Shown: positions 9,434 through 18,816 of the stretch, in pieces
Numbering within the stretch: position 1 is the first letter of the stretch
How the letters are laid out: each line of letters begins with the position of its first letter
From: Maridesulfovibrio frigidus DSM 17176
Lineage (GTDB): Bacteria > Desulfobacterota > Desulfovibrionia > Desulfovibrionales > Desulfovibrionaceae
Direction of reading: 5' to 3'
DNA: 64,000 bases
NCBI RefSeq assembly: GCF_000711735.1
Contig: NZ_JONL01000007.1
Span: 218,267 to 282,266 of the forward strand
The notes under the pieces: generated by a model
The model's input: the letters and a program-made list of their open reading frames with translations, nothing else
Told to the model about the DNA's origin: nothing
Databases searched by the model: none
Position numbers and translations under genes: made by a program

Positions 9434-9464
9434 CAAAAAGGTCGTCCCTATACAGGACGACCTT
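9434..9464 (-). terminator. Rho-independent terminator after the PEP synthase-like gene
   Basis: On the minus strand AAGGTCGTCC pairs with GGACGACCTT around a loop of about 7 bases, followed by a short T run. It lies about 20 bases after the stop codon at 9483. Confidence 0.85.
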
Positions 9465-9482
9465 CCTATACTTATCATAAGT

Positions 9483-12400
9483 CTACCATTTTTTAGTATA
9501 CTGTTCTTTCAAAGCAACTTCCTGATCTTCGAAAGTAGCAAAACCGGCATGATGCATTGCATCTTCAACTGTCTGACTCCAGTTCCAAGCAGAATAAATC
9601 ACAGGCTTATGGAATGTGCCACGGAAAGTGTTCATTTCCTGTCTGTAAAAGTCTTCCTTCGGAGTATCAATGTTATCGCGAAGCTGCTCATTGAGTCTTC
9701 TTATTTCACCTTCGTACCAATCTTCCAGATCCTCAGGTGTTTTGTACTTCTTACTGATATGCCCATAGCCATTACCACCCATAAGCACTGCAAGCCTTTC
9801 AAAATGTCTATCTTTGATCCATTGTCCAAGCTCGCTGACTTTAATGTTCTCAGCTTCAATAGCAGCCATATCCAGCTTAGTCTGGAGATAGGTATCTGGC
9901 ACAACAGAAGCTGAAACGATACCAGCTATACAGACTACCCCGCGCAGAATGACGCTATTTGAAACACCCTGACCACAGAACCCGATCTTCTTACCGAACT
10001 TCTGCCCGGTAAATATGGTTGAAAGAATAGCCCACACAACGGCTGGGTCCTCTTCATCATATATGTGCTGAAGCCTCGAATTGTCTCTATCGGTTCCGAG
10101 AACAAGCTGAGTCATATCATTCGAGCCAATGGAGAAACCGTCGACCTCTTTAATAAATTCCTTACTGAGAATCGCATTACTTGGAATTTCAGCCATCAAA
10201 ATAAGCTTTAATCCATCTTTGCCGGACTCAAGATTATGAACCTGAGCAAGGTAACGTTTCATACTACGGGCTTCTTCTATTGTTCTTACGAACGGAAGCA
10301 TCAAGTGCAAGTTAGTTCCGCCGAAAACCCCGCGAGACAGTTTGAATGCTTCGAGCTCCCAGTCGTGAACATCTCTTGAAACACCGCGATATCCAAGCAT
10401 AGGATTATCTTCATGGTTTTCGAAAAGAAGCCCACCAAGTAAGTTATGATATTCATTAGTCTTAAAATCTGTTGTCCGGTAAATGATATCTTTACCGTAA
10501 AAAGCCATAGAAAACAGAGCAAGCCCTTGAGATAAGGTTTGAATATAATTTTCTTTACCAGAACGAAGACCGCGCGATTGTAGGAGAGAAAATATGCGCT
10601 GACGTAAAGTGCGTACTTCATCCATTTCGGATTTAAGTCCCATCTTAAGTGCAACTTCTTCACGTAAAGCTTTAATGTTTTCATTAATCTCAATGACCAT
10701 CGGATGCACAGAGGCTTTCGCAACCATATCGGAAATTTCATCCGACGATTCCGAACGTCTGTAAATAAACTTGGAATCTGCTGCTTCTTCCGAACCAGCT
10801 TGAATACCTAGTGCAGCTCTTACGTGATCTTCGATTTTCACAGATGTTTTCAAAACATGTAAACTTTCAGCAGCATGCTCGAGGTAATGATCAAGCTTTT
10901 TATCCAGCTCTCTAAGCTTACGATGCATAGCAAGAATTTCTTCCGTACCACGAGCAGTGTCACCGCTGGCAAGAGTATCCATTTCTTCGGCAAGCCCAGT
11001 AAGTGCGCCTACATATTCTCTAAGTTTGATATTCAGTGAAATAAGCCCTGAATCAAGCTGTGATTTCATGACTGTAGTAAGTCTGGCATCCAGTTCATCA
11101 AGCTTATGCTGAACCAGTTTATCCAGATCTCCATTATCGTAAGCTTCAAGAGCAAGTGGATGAGCACCGACATTGCCGAGCATAAATTCAGCTCTAAGCA
11201 GACCAACTTCAAAATCTGGCACTTCTCTCAAACGGGACAAAAACAGTGACTGCCCGACATCCGCAAGAATGAGTCCTACTTTAGTCTTTGTTTCCGGCAA
11301 TGTTGAAGTATCAATAGTACCGCCAACTTCCCTAAGAGGAAGCAACCCGCGATAAACTTTACCCCGTGAGCCATCGACAGTAATCTCCTGTCCATCTAAA
11401 GAACGAAGAATTTCAAGCCGCTGAATTCCGATAATTGCTGGGATTCCAAGCTCACGCGAAGTAATAGCAGCGTGACTGGTATCACCGCCGACGTCCGCCA
11501 AAATACCTGCAGCAATACGCATTCCCGGAACCATATCAGGGTCAGTACGTTCAGCCGCCAGGATATCACCCTTATTAATTTTGTTCAGTTCAAGAGCAGA
11601 CCGTAAATATTTAACAGTCCCCTGCCCTGCACCGCGAGAAGCTCCATTACCTTCAAGAATGACTTCCGCACCCTCAAGAGCCTTTGGATAAACCTCAAGT
11701 CTACGCATAAAAATAGTATCAGGATGTGCTTCAAAATCTTCATTCCAGCGAGTTTCAGGACGAGCTTGCACGAACCACAACCTATCAGCTGCATCAAGAC
11801 AGAACTCGGTATCCATGATCATGTCATCATAGGCTTCACTAATGGAGCGAACGCCTTTCGCAACCTGTTCAGCCTGAGCCAAGGACAAAGACCAGCGGTA
11901 AACTTCATTAGGCTGGACTTTTACAACCTTAGTCCCGCCCTTTTCGCTATATACAATCTTTTTATCCTTACTACCCATATAACGGACAACAACTTCAGAG
12001 CCGTCATCACGCTGGAAAACGTAAAATTTATCAGGAGTAACCATTCCGCCAACAACAGCTTCACCGAGTCCGTAACTGGCATCAATGGAAACAAGATCCT
12101 TACGATCCGTTCCCCGGCAACCTGTGGCGGTATCAGCGCTGAATGCAGTACCTGAAATAACGGGATTGATCATGCGCATGATACAAACGGAGAGGGAGGT
12201 ATTTTCGATAGCCCATTCTTTCTTTGCAACTTCTGCAATAGAAGCATCCCCAGTATTTTCAGCCAGAGTTACAGCGTCAAGAATAGCTTCACGGCGATAA
12301 GTCATACTGCGCAGATTGTATGCCGAGGCACAATCCCAATGGTATGCTTCGGAACAATTATCCTCACCGATAATATTCAAATAAGTATCCTGAAGCCCGG

Positions 12401-13067
12401 CGAAAGCTTTTTTACGGCTATCCTCACCGGCGGCGGAGGATCTGACGGCAACAGGTTCATTCTCAAGCCCGGCATCTTTGCAAATAGCCAGATATGCGGC
12501 TTTAACAGCTGCATCAACCTCTTTTGGAAGATCAACAGAAAGAATAGCACTCTGAACCAAGACAGATCTTTTGCGTAATTGGTCGATACCTTCAGGAGAC
12601 GTCGCAAAACCTTCAACAACATTATTAATGAAGGTTCTAAGTTGAATCAAAGTTTCAGAATGCTTTTCTGCTTCTTCTCTGATCACCAAAGAAATCGAAC
12701 GGACGAAGTTCTGTATAAATTCGGTGTCGCTGTTAACGTCCTCACTATGCCAATCCACGGCATTATACTGAGCGTCAACAACAGACCTTACAACACTTGC
12801 GTGGACCTTTGTTTCATCAAGTAGTTTATGGAAAGCGATAGATGATATAGCTCTAAACTGCGGCGACCTGATACCTTCAACCTGACTGATCAGAGCCGTA
12901 TTATAATTCTTACCGCCAACAAGAAGCTCTGCATCTTCTCCAATTTTGACAATATCGGAGCCAGCCAAAACCATATTTTGCTCAAGTTGTTTTACAACCT
13001 GGCTTTTCTTAGGAGCGGTAGCCTCATCTTTTTTAGCGGATCCAGTTTTTTCAGTCTTACCAGCCAT
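9483..13067 (-). CDS. Very large PEP synthase / pyruvate phosphate dikinase-like enzyme
   Basis: The protein has the three modules of the PEP synthase/PPDK family. The N-terminal ATP-grasp-type domain has VRSSAAGEDSRKKAFAGLQD near residues 210-230. The phosphohistidine swivel domain has GGDTSHAAITSRELGIPA, with the catalytic His near residue 530. The C-terminal PEP/pyruvate TIM barrel has GSNDMTQLVLGTDRDNS near 990 and the catalytic-Cys loop CGQGVSN near 1030. At about 1194 residues it is far longer than PpsA or PPDK (about 800-900). The extra length is a helical region between the swivel domain and the barrel. It probably makes PEP from pyruvate for gluconeogenesis. ATG at 13067 is chosen because AAGGAGG sits just before it; an upstream ATG at 13088 is less likely. 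Confidence 0.88.
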   Translation of the reverse strand: MAGKTEKTGSAKKDEATAPKKSQVVKQLEQNMVLAGSDIVKIGEDAELLVGGKNYNTALISQVEGIRSPQFRAISSIAFHKLLDETKVHASVVRSVVDAQYNAVDWHSEDVNSDTEFIQNFVRSISLVIREEAEKHSETLIQLRTFINNVVEGFATSPEGIDQLRKRSVLVQSAILSVDLPKEVDAAVKAAYLAICKDAGLENEPVAVRSSAAGEDSRKKAFAGLQDTYLNIIGEDNCSEAYHWDCASAYNLRSMTYRREAILDAVTLAENTGDASIAEVAKKEWAIENTSLSVCIMRMINPVISGTAFSADTATGCRGTDRKDLVSIDASYGLGEAVVGGMVTPDKFYVFQRDDGSEVVVRYMGSKDKKIVYSEKGGTKVVKVQPNEVYRWSLSLAQAEQVAKGVRSISEAYDDMIMDTEFCLDAADRLWFVQARPETRWNEDFEAHPDTIFMRRLEVYPKALEGAEVILEGNGASRGAGQGTVKYLRSALELNKINKGDILAAERTDPDMVPGMRIAAGILADVGGDTSHAAITSRELGIPAIIGIQRLEILRSLDGQEITVDGSRGKVYRGLLPLREVGGTIDTSTLPETKTKVGLILADVGQSLFLSRLREVPDFEVGLLRAEFMLGNVGAHPLALEAYDNGDLDKLVQHKLDELDARLTTVMKSQLDSGLISLNIKLREYVGALTGLAEEMDTLASGDTARGTEEILAMHRKLRELDKKLDHYLEHAAESLHVLKTSVKIEDHVRAALGIQAGSEEAADSKFIYRRSESSDEISDMVAKASVHPMVIEINENIKALREEVALKMGLKSEMDEVRTLRQRIFSLLQSRGLRSGKENYIQTLSQGLALFSMAFYGKDIIYRTTDFKTNEYHNLLGGLLFENHEDNPMLGYRGVSRDVHDWELEAFKLSRGVFGGTNLHLMLPFVRTIEEARSMKRYLAQVHNLESGKDGLKLILMAEIPSNAILSKEFIKEVDGFSIGSNDMTQLVLGTDRDNSRLQHIYDEEDPAVVWAILSTIFTGQKFGKKIGFCGQGVSNSVILRGVVCIAGIVSASVVPDTYLQTKLDMAAIEAENIKVSELGQWIKDRHFERLAVLMGGNGYGHISKKYKTPEDLEDWYEGEIRRLNEQLRDNIDTPKEDFYRQEMNTFRGTFHKPVIYSAWNWSQTVEDAMHHAGFATFEDQEVALKEQYTKKW

Positions 13068-13224
13068 CACTTCCTCCTTACGCACCATGATAAAAGTTAT
13101 CCTACGAAAGAATTAATTACACTAAAAGCAATCCGCCAATATAAGGTCATAAACGTACAGTTAAATCTTTGAAAATATTATTAATGTATACACCCTATTT
13201 TCCGCAAAAAACAGGACTAAATTC

Positions 13225-13262
13225 AAAAAACTTGGACAACTTAATAAAAGTTGTCCAAGTTT
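13225..13262 (-). terminator. Rho-independent terminator after birA
   Basis: A near-perfect repeat (ACTTGGACAACTT / AAGTTGTCCAAGT) with a short loop is followed on the minus strand by TTTTTTG. It separates birA from the PEP synthase-like gene. Confidence 0.85.
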
Positions 13263-13332
13263 AATATAAGTTCATAGAACAAATTAAGTTAGCTAAAAAG
13301 AGCGTTTAAGAACGCCAAACATAACTGTAAAG

Positions 13333-14256
13333 CTAGAGAGGCATCACGCTCCCGGAATAAACGCTATGTTTTACTCCGTCTTTCTCAATTATCAATCCGC
13401 CATCAGGACAAAGGCCGCAAATGCGTCCTTCGGTAACATCCTTGGGACCATCAACTATTTTAACTTCCTCTCCGAACCAAACCATCTGATCAGCTAGTTC
13501 TGCAAGGAAATCTTCTGGATCTTGTGTAGAAACAATCGAATCAAAATGGCTTTTGAAGTAACTTACCAATTCAATCCATGTTTCAAGTGGGCCAAGCTCC
13601 ATTTCATCAGTATTAATTTTTGTAGCTTCAACGGCATGACCAGGGCGAAGAGCACTTGTCTCAGGCGCAGAAGCTGTATTTAAACCAATGCCGACAATTA
13701 TGACCGAGCCACGCTCTTCAATAAGAATGCCGCCAATTTTTTTGCCATTCATCAGAATATCGTTAGGCCATTTTAGCTGAGCATCTACACCGATATCTTT
13801 AAGAGCTTTGCATGTAAGATAGCCGACGATTAATGGTAAAATTCTGGTCCATACGGGCCGCTCTTTACCAAGTTCCGCCGTTGGTAATGCAGGCCACTTA
13901 ATTGCGCCGTAAACATTTCCGGGAGGAGAAATCCATTCCCGTCTGACTTGGCCTCGTCCGGTATGCTGCTCAAGCGAAAGTACGCTTCCCCACTCAGGCA
14001 GATCTTCTAAAGCATTCAGCCGCCATGCAATGTCGAGACTGGATACACAGCACCCGCTTATGGCAATAGGGACACCCTTGCGGGCGCCGGATAACCAAGT
14101 TGTGTAGGTTCGGTATTCAGCATTTTCGCTATTCCACGGACTGAAATGTTCTATGTCTCTGGCCCATAAAGGGTGAGCTTGAAAAATTTGTTCAGGAGTT
14201 ACTTTTGGAATGGGGCTTTCATCTTTTCCGCTGAGAATGGTAATTCTTGTTATCAT
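13333..14256 (-). CDS. birA: Biotin--[acetyl-CoA-carboxylase] ligase
   Basis: This enzyme activates biotin as biotinyl-AMP and attaches it to biotin-carboxyl-carrier proteins. The 307-residue protein contains the biotinyl-AMP loop TGRGQVRREW, KWPNDILMNGKKIGGILIE and VGIGLN, then a C-terminal SH3-like domain (TEGRICGLCPDGGLIIE). There is no recognisable N-terminal winged helix; the first ~70 residues are a different, unrecognised segment. It is therefore probably a catalytic ligase without the repressor function of E. coli BirA. A terminator follows. Confidence 0.9.
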   Translation of the reverse strand: MITRITILSGKDESPIPKVTPEQIFQAHPLWARDIEHFSPWNSENAEYRTYTTWLSGARKGVPIAISGCCVSSLDIAWRLNALEDLPEWGSVLSLEQHTGRGQVRREWISPPGNVYGAIKWPALPTAELGKERPVWTRILPLIVGYLTCKALKDIGVDAQLKWPNDILMNGKKIGGILIEERGSVIIVGIGLNTASAPETSALRPGHAVEATKINTDEMELGPLETWIELVSYFKSHFDSIVSTQDPEDFLAELADQMVWFGEEVKIVDGPKDVTEGRICGLCPDGGLIIEKDGVKHSVYSGSVMPL

Positions 14257-14343
14257 GGCTTATTATCTCACATACTAAGGTTTTATGGCAAGAGCTGATA
14301 GGCCGTTTTTGCACATTTTTTTATACTCGGTAATAGACCGTTA

Positions 14344-15495
14344 CTATTTTTTGCTTAGTTTAATTTCTCTGATCATATCAAGCAATTCTTCTTCAACTTC
14401 GTCGGCTTCATTAAGATCAATAGCATCCGCGCCTTTTGACTCTTTCATTATAGCATTGGCAATTTTTTTAGGGGTAGCTTCAAGAATCCGCGCTCTGCCC
14501 TCTTCTCCAGCAGTTGAAAGCAGAATTCCGAGCTTATAATAACCAAGCCTGTTAAATACTTGCTTTAATGTTCCAAGGTCAACAAAAACGATATCGTCAA
14601 TGGATTCCAGCTCTTCCACAGACTTACGCACGCGTTTCTTTTCCTTAAAATACTCATCACCCTTGTTCTTCACCCATTTGGATGTGGCATCTTTATGCAG
14701 AACGCATATGTCTTCTGGAAAATCTCCTACACCAACTTTTTTATAAATCAGTTCAGGCAAAGAACCAAACATGGCAGAAAAATCATTAATATCAATATAA
14801 TCGGTATAGCAGAGTTTCCCGCTAAGATTATTAACATCTTTTGATAAAGAATCAGCCACTTGCAAAAAATGTTCAGGGTCATTTATTTCAATAAAAACTC
14901 TGCTAGAAACAGTACTCATCGTAATCAAATTAAAAGAGGTTGCAGCCTTAAGCATCCTTTCAATCTCAAAATCAGAAATGTTTATTATGCTAGAAAGTTC
15001 GGCGCAAAACTCTTTATGGCAAATCCCCGGATCTTTATCACGGGCAGGCCCACTGACAGGGGCAGGTTCATTAACAAAAATTCTGTGTTTCAAATTCAAA
15101 AGACGACATAAAGTCATCCACGTATTCCCACTTCTATTCTCAACAATTTTTTTGTCAGCGGCAGCAAGCCTTGAAGAAAGAACACGTGCGAGATGAAAGA
15201 CAGTCGGATGACTTTTTTTAAGCAAAAGTAGTACAAGCTTGGACGTTAAAATCAATAGAATGCAGTCAGTTGAAGCCTCTGCACCGGCAACCCTTGTATT
15301 GCGTGAAATGATAGCCATTTCACCAAATATTTCTCCCGGTCCAAGTGTCGCCAAAACGTTTTTAACACCGTTAATCTCTTTGACAATGTTAACACTTCCC
15401 TTGTGAACCAAATAAGCAAAATCACCCATATCTCCTTCACGAAAAATCAATTCGCCTTTAGAATAGGATTTCGATTTAGGTTTCAAAGGGCTCAC
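14344..15495 (-). CDS. Cyclic-nucleotide-binding protein with FliG C-terminal-like domain (paralogue 1)
   Basis: The 383-residue protein starts with a cNMP-binding beta-barrel (about residues 10-125) whose phosphate-binding cassette reads FGEMAIISRNTRVAGAEA. A Crp-like winged-helix segment follows (about 160-215, FEIERMLKAATSFNLITMS). Next is a short helical segment with the pattern IYKKVGVGDFPEDI, which resembles excisionase/MerR-type helices (about 235-285). Residues 298-383 resemble the C-terminal domain of the flagellar switch protein FliG: SIDDIVFVDLGTLKQVF, then a helix-rich part with RARILEATPKKIA and a final helix. It is 44 bases from its paralogue upstream, so the two are probably co-transcribed. 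The domain assignment beyond the cNMP domain is by eye. Confidence 0.75.
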   Translation of the reverse strand: MSPLKPKSKSYSKGELIFREGDMGDFAYLVHKGSVNIVKEINGVKNVLATLGPGEIFGEMAIISRNTRVAGAEASTDCILLILTSKLVLLLLKKSHPTVFHLARVLSSRLAAADKKIVENRSGNTWMTLCRLLNLKHRIFVNEPAPVSGPARDKDPGICHKEFCAELSSIINISDFEIERMLKAATSFNLITMSTVSSRVFIEINDPEHFLQVADSLSKDVNNLSGKLCYTDYIDINDFSAMFGSLPELIYKKVGVGDFPEDICVLHKDATSKWVKNKGDEYFKEKKRVRKSVEELESIDDIVFVDLGTLKQVFNRLGYYKLGILLSTAGEEGRARILEATPKKIANAIMKESKGADAIDLNEADEVEEELLDMIREIKLSKK

Positions 15496-15539
15496 TTAGC
15501 AACTCCTTCAGCGGTCAAACATTGAGCAGAATACATTAA

Positions 15540-16742
15540 CTATAAACCTTTCATTTTTTTTACTATATCAAGAATTTCATCTGAACATTCCAGAACCTCT
15601 ATATCATCCGCTTCACGGACTTGAGGCGGTTCGTCGGTAAGTATTCTGGCAATCTTTCTGGTGATATTATATAAAATTTTCTTTTTATTACGCCCATCAG
15701 CGGCTGAATAAAGCACAGAAATTTTGTGATAGTTAAAATCTTTAAGAGCTGCTTGCAGCGTCGGATTATCAATAAAAACAAAGTCATCAACATTGTGAAT
15801 ATCGTTAAGTGACTTTTTAGGGAGCTTGAATTTTTTAAAGAAAGAAGGTTCTTTATCTTTGCTCCAATCAAGCGCTTTTGCCTGGTTGAAGAAAAAAAGA
15901 TTTTCGGGAAATTCAGCTTTCATTACCTTATTGTAGATAAAATCATCTTTACAGCCCGTTCGCTTAGCAAGATCGGAAAAGGATATGAAGTTCATCTTAA
16001 GCTCAAGCTCAGATCCAAGCTCCTGAACTTCCGCACATAGCCTCTTTAGCGAAGGTAGAAACTCAAGATAGTCCTCAATTTTTATATACCGCTCAGCGAA
16101 TGCACTTTTACCATCTTTCTTTATTGATTTAAGATCGATCAGCCTAAAGTTGAAAACCGTCTGCAAAAAAGTATCAATTTCAATAGTAGAAAAAACAGCA
16201 AGTCCTTTAACTATTTCTGTGAAAGTCGTGACTGACAGCCCCAAATCATAATTTTCTATCTTGAACTTCTCAACTCTAGGGGTGTAAATATAATCTTTGT
16301 AAGCAAGGTCTAATATTGTTGCCAGAGAAATCAGCGGCCCACTAAGTTCTGAACAGTTGGTTACCGCATTATTATCAACTCTTAAAACTCGCTCAGCAAG
16401 CAGCTCCACCATCTTTTTTACAGTAACAGGTGAGGCGTCAAGAAATCTGTTCAAAATATCCGTCGTAAGCGGAACAAGTTCACAATAGGCAGCAGCTTCT
16501 GCGTTTGCAGTGCGCCGTTCATTAGCGAGTAGCGCCATTTCACCAAAAATATCACCACGTTGCAAAGTCATCAAAATAGTCTTTTTATTGTTAATATTCT
16601 TAAAAATATTAACCGATCCGGACTTGATCATATAAGCAACATTACTTTCCTGACCTTCATGGAAAATAATTTTACCCTTATGATAATTCCGAATCGTGGG
16701 TGACGTTTTTGTCGTCATGGACATTAATGGTGATTTCGCCAT
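15540..16742 (-). CDS. Cyclic-nucleotide-binding protein with FliG C-terminal-like domain (paralogue 2)
   Basis: This 400-residue paralogue of the next gene has the same order. The cNMP-binding domain (about residues 20-140) has FGEMALLANERRTANAEA. A Crp-like helical segment (about 150-235) comes next. A second helix-turn-helix-like part has SFSDLAKRTGCKDDFIYNK and then FPENLFFF (about 255-300). The C-terminal part, residues 317-400, contains NVDDFVFIDNPTLQAAL and KKKILYNITRKIARIL and resembles FliG_C. The two genes have clearly diverged, so this is an old duplication. No flagellar gene is nearby. The function is unknown; a cNMP-responsive regulator or flagellar-motor-associated factor is possible. 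Confidence 0.75.
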   Translation of the reverse strand: MAKSPLMSMTTKTSPTIRNYHKGKIIFHEGQESNVAYMIKSGSVNIFKNINNKKTILMTLQRGDIFGEMALLANERRTANAEAAAYCELVPLTTDILNRFLDASPVTVKKMVELLAERVLRVDNNAVTNCSELSGPLISLATILDLAYKDYIYTPRVEKFKIENYDLGLSVTTFTEIVKGLAVFSTIEIDTFLQTVFNFRLIDLKSIKKDGKSAFAERYIKIEDYLEFLPSLKRLCAEVQELGSELELKMNFISFSDLAKRTGCKDDFIYNKVMKAEFPENLFFFNQAKALDWSKDKEPSFFKKFKLPKKSLNDIHNVDDFVFIDNPTLQAALKDFNYHKISVLYSAADGRNKKKILYNITRKIARILTDEPPQVREADDIEVLECSDEILDIVKKMKGL

Positions 16743-16772
16743 ATTTACGTAGAATTCCTTTTCTAACTTAAC

Positions 16773-17456
16773 TTATTCCTGACTTTTCCGCTTCTTTACA
16801 ACAGCAACAACCTTTTTAACAACAAGTGGAAATAAACCCAAAATAACAAATGATATTAGAACGCTAGGCTGAATAATTCCTGCCAGTGAGGATATCTGCC
16901 CCAGCTCCTTTCCCGCATTTACGAAAACCATTGTACCGGCCAGCATTCCTACCTGGGAAACCCAGTAAAAAGTCGTTAATTTAATGGGTGTTAACCCCAT
17001 AACAAGATTAACAACAACAAAAGGGATAGCCGGAATTAAGCGCATTGTGAACAGGTAAAATGCACCTTCGTTTTTTATTCCTTCGTTGACTTTTTCCAGT
17101 TTATCCCCAAACTTACGTTGAACGTAATCACGGAAAAGATAACGAGAGAAGAAACAAGCGATGGTCGCCCCAATACTGCTTGCAAATGATATCGTAATCA
17201 CAGCTACTGTGAAGCCAAATAAAGCTCCACCAGCAAGCCCAAGAACCGCAGCTCCGGGAAGATTCAGGCCAACTATAGCAACATAAACTAAGAAATACCC
17301 GGCAATAGCTTGAACTGGATGCAAATCATAAAAAGATTGAAATTCCAAACGTGAGCTTTTTAAATAATCCAAGGTTAAAAATCGCCCCAGATCGAATGCA
17401 AAAAATGCTACAATCCCGACTACAAGCAATATAAATATTAAGATTTTGTTTTTCAT
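16773..17456 (-). CDS. TVP38/TMEM64-family membrane protein
   Basis: This is an integral membrane protein of the DedA/TVP38/VTT superfamily, thought to act in lipid scrambling or membrane homeostasis. The 227-residue product has an N-terminal TM helix and a region with VGLNLPGAAVLGLAGGALFG (the re-entrant VTT motif). GATIACFFSRYLFRD, the FTMRLIPAIPFVVVN loop, two further TM segments and a Lys/Arg-rich tail follow. ATG at 17456 is preferred over TTG at 17462, though neither has a strong RBS. It lies 30 bases upstream of the cNMP/FliG_C pair on the same strand and may share its transcript. Confidence 0.88.
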   Translation of the reverse strand: MKNKILIFILLVVGIVAFFAFDLGRFLTLDYLKSSRLEFQSFYDLHPVQAIAGYFLVYVAIVGLNLPGAAVLGLAGGALFGFTVAVITISFASSIGATIACFFSRYLFRDYVQRKFGDKLEKVNEGIKNEGAFYLFTMRLIPAIPFVVVNLVMGLTPIKLTTFYWVSQVGMLAGTMVFVNAGKELGQISSLAGIIQPSVLISFVILGLFPLVVKKVVAVVKKRKSQE

Positions 17457-17536
17457 TAACAATAAGATACCATCTACAGTGATTTTGGCAAGAGTTCTTA
17501 ATATATTATTAACTAAAAAATAGAGCCATATACAAC

Positions 17537-18682
17537 ATGATTAGCGACAGAAACAAGATATCTATTTTAGCGGTCGGCGGCTCAGTAAGAGACCTGATTT
17601 TGGGCAGACAGCCGAACGATTTTGATTTCTTAGTCGCCAAAGGGACTGTTGCTGACTTCCAAAAAGCATTCCCGAGGGCAAAACCTGTCGGTAAATCATA
17701 TGAAGTGTTTTTCATGAACGGGCTTGAGTTTTCGTTTCCAAGATTTACAGGAAACAGCACCGAAGAGACCATAGATCTTGATCTTGCGGCTAGAGATTTT
17801 ACTATAAACTGTTTCGCTCTGGATCAGGACGGAGAACTTTACATACACCCGAAGGGGCTTGAAGACTACGCAAGCAAAACCCTGCGCCCTGCCTTCGCGG
17901 ATACTTTTAAAATTGACCCCTTAAGAGTTTTTAGAGCGGCAACCTTCCTTGCAAGATTTCCAGATTTCACAGCTCATTCATCCCTTATCGAGGGAATGCG
18001 GGAAGCAGGCAAACAAGGATTACTGGAAAATATTGCTCCTGACAGGATCGGTGTAGAACTGATTAAAGCCATGAAAAGCGAGAAGCCGGGTAATTTTATA
18101 AAAACACTAAATGAGGCGGATTGCCTTCATCCGTGGTTCAAAGAGCTTGCTAACTCTGACAAAATACCTGCGGGTCCCCCAAAATTTCATGATAAATCTG
18201 TTCTCGGTCATACAGCCGAGGTGATGGATAAAGTGGCAGGAAATCCTATAACAAGTTGGATGGCAATGTGTCATGATCTTGGCAAGGTCTTAACTTCTGA
18301 AAAGTATTTACCTTCGCATCGAGGGCACGACAAAAAGGGGATAAAGCCCGCTAAAGAGCTAGCCAGTAGACTATTACTGCCGAACAAATACATCAAAGCC
18401 GGGGAACTAGCTCCAGAACTTCACATGAACTGTGGCAACTACACTATTCTGCGCCCCGGAACAAAAGTAGATTTGCTAACGAAACTTAATTCGCAAAGAT
18501 TGGTAGAAAATATGGCAGATCTATGCAAAGCCGATAGAGGTGTGGACTCAATGAAAGAAGCGCACTCTGACTTGGTAGAAATTCTCAAAGTGCACTTGGC
18601 GGAAGAAGATCGTAATCTGGGCAAAAAGTCGGGCGATAAGCTCAGAGACCTTAGGGCAAAGAGATTAAAAGAGTTAAATTAA
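17537..18682 (+). CDS. cca: CCA tRNA nucleotidyltransferase-type protein with HD domain
   Basis: Class II CCA-adding enzymes build or repair the tRNA 3' end. The head domain has VGGSVRDLILGRQPNDFDFLV, with the catalytic DxD in DFDF. The neck has RDFTINCFAL and DPLRVFRAATFLARF. The C-terminal part has an HD-like segment, KSVLGHTAEVMDKV ... MAMCHDLGK, giving potential phosphohydrolase activity as in E. coli-type Cca. At 381 residues the length suits the family. CCA is encoded in the tRNA-Sec gene here and in the tRNA-Leu remnant, so repair may be the main role. It is divergent from the TVP38 gene. Confidence 0.87.
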   Translation: MISDRNKISILAVGGSVRDLILGRQPNDFDFLVAKGTVADFQKAFPRAKPVGKSYEVFFMNGLEFSFPRFTGNSTEETIDLDLAARDFTINCFALDQDGELYIHPKGLEDYASKTLRPAFADTFKIDPLRVFRAATFLARFPDFTAHSSLIEGMREAGKQGLLENIAPDRIGVELIKAMKSEKPGNFIKTLNEADCLHPWFKELANSDKIPAGPPKFHDKSVLGHTAEVMDKVAGNPITSWMAMCHDLGKVLTSEKYLPSHRGHDKKGIKPAKELASRLLLPNKYIKAGELAPELHMNCGNYTILRPGTKVDLLTKLNSQRLVENMADLCKADRGVDSMKEAHSDLVEILKVHLAEEDRNLGKKSGDKLRDLRAKRLKELN

Positions 18683-18816
18683 GTCTGAAATCCAGAACAT
18701 CCGACACGGCTGCTGACTCAAGATAAATTCTTCGAGATCGGCAGATCAACATCGATTAAAATCATATCACCCTAAAACCAACCGACTCGACTCTATACCC
18801 GCTTCTGTCACTTACC

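Noticed and set aside
9351..9914. 187-codon open frame on the plus strand opposite the PEP synthase-like gene
   Set aside because: It lies antisense to the end of a real gene and its product has no recognisable features.
13068..13088. ATG seven codons upstream of the chosen PEP synthase-like start
   Set aside because: AAGGAGG lies downstream of it and directly before the ATG at 13067.
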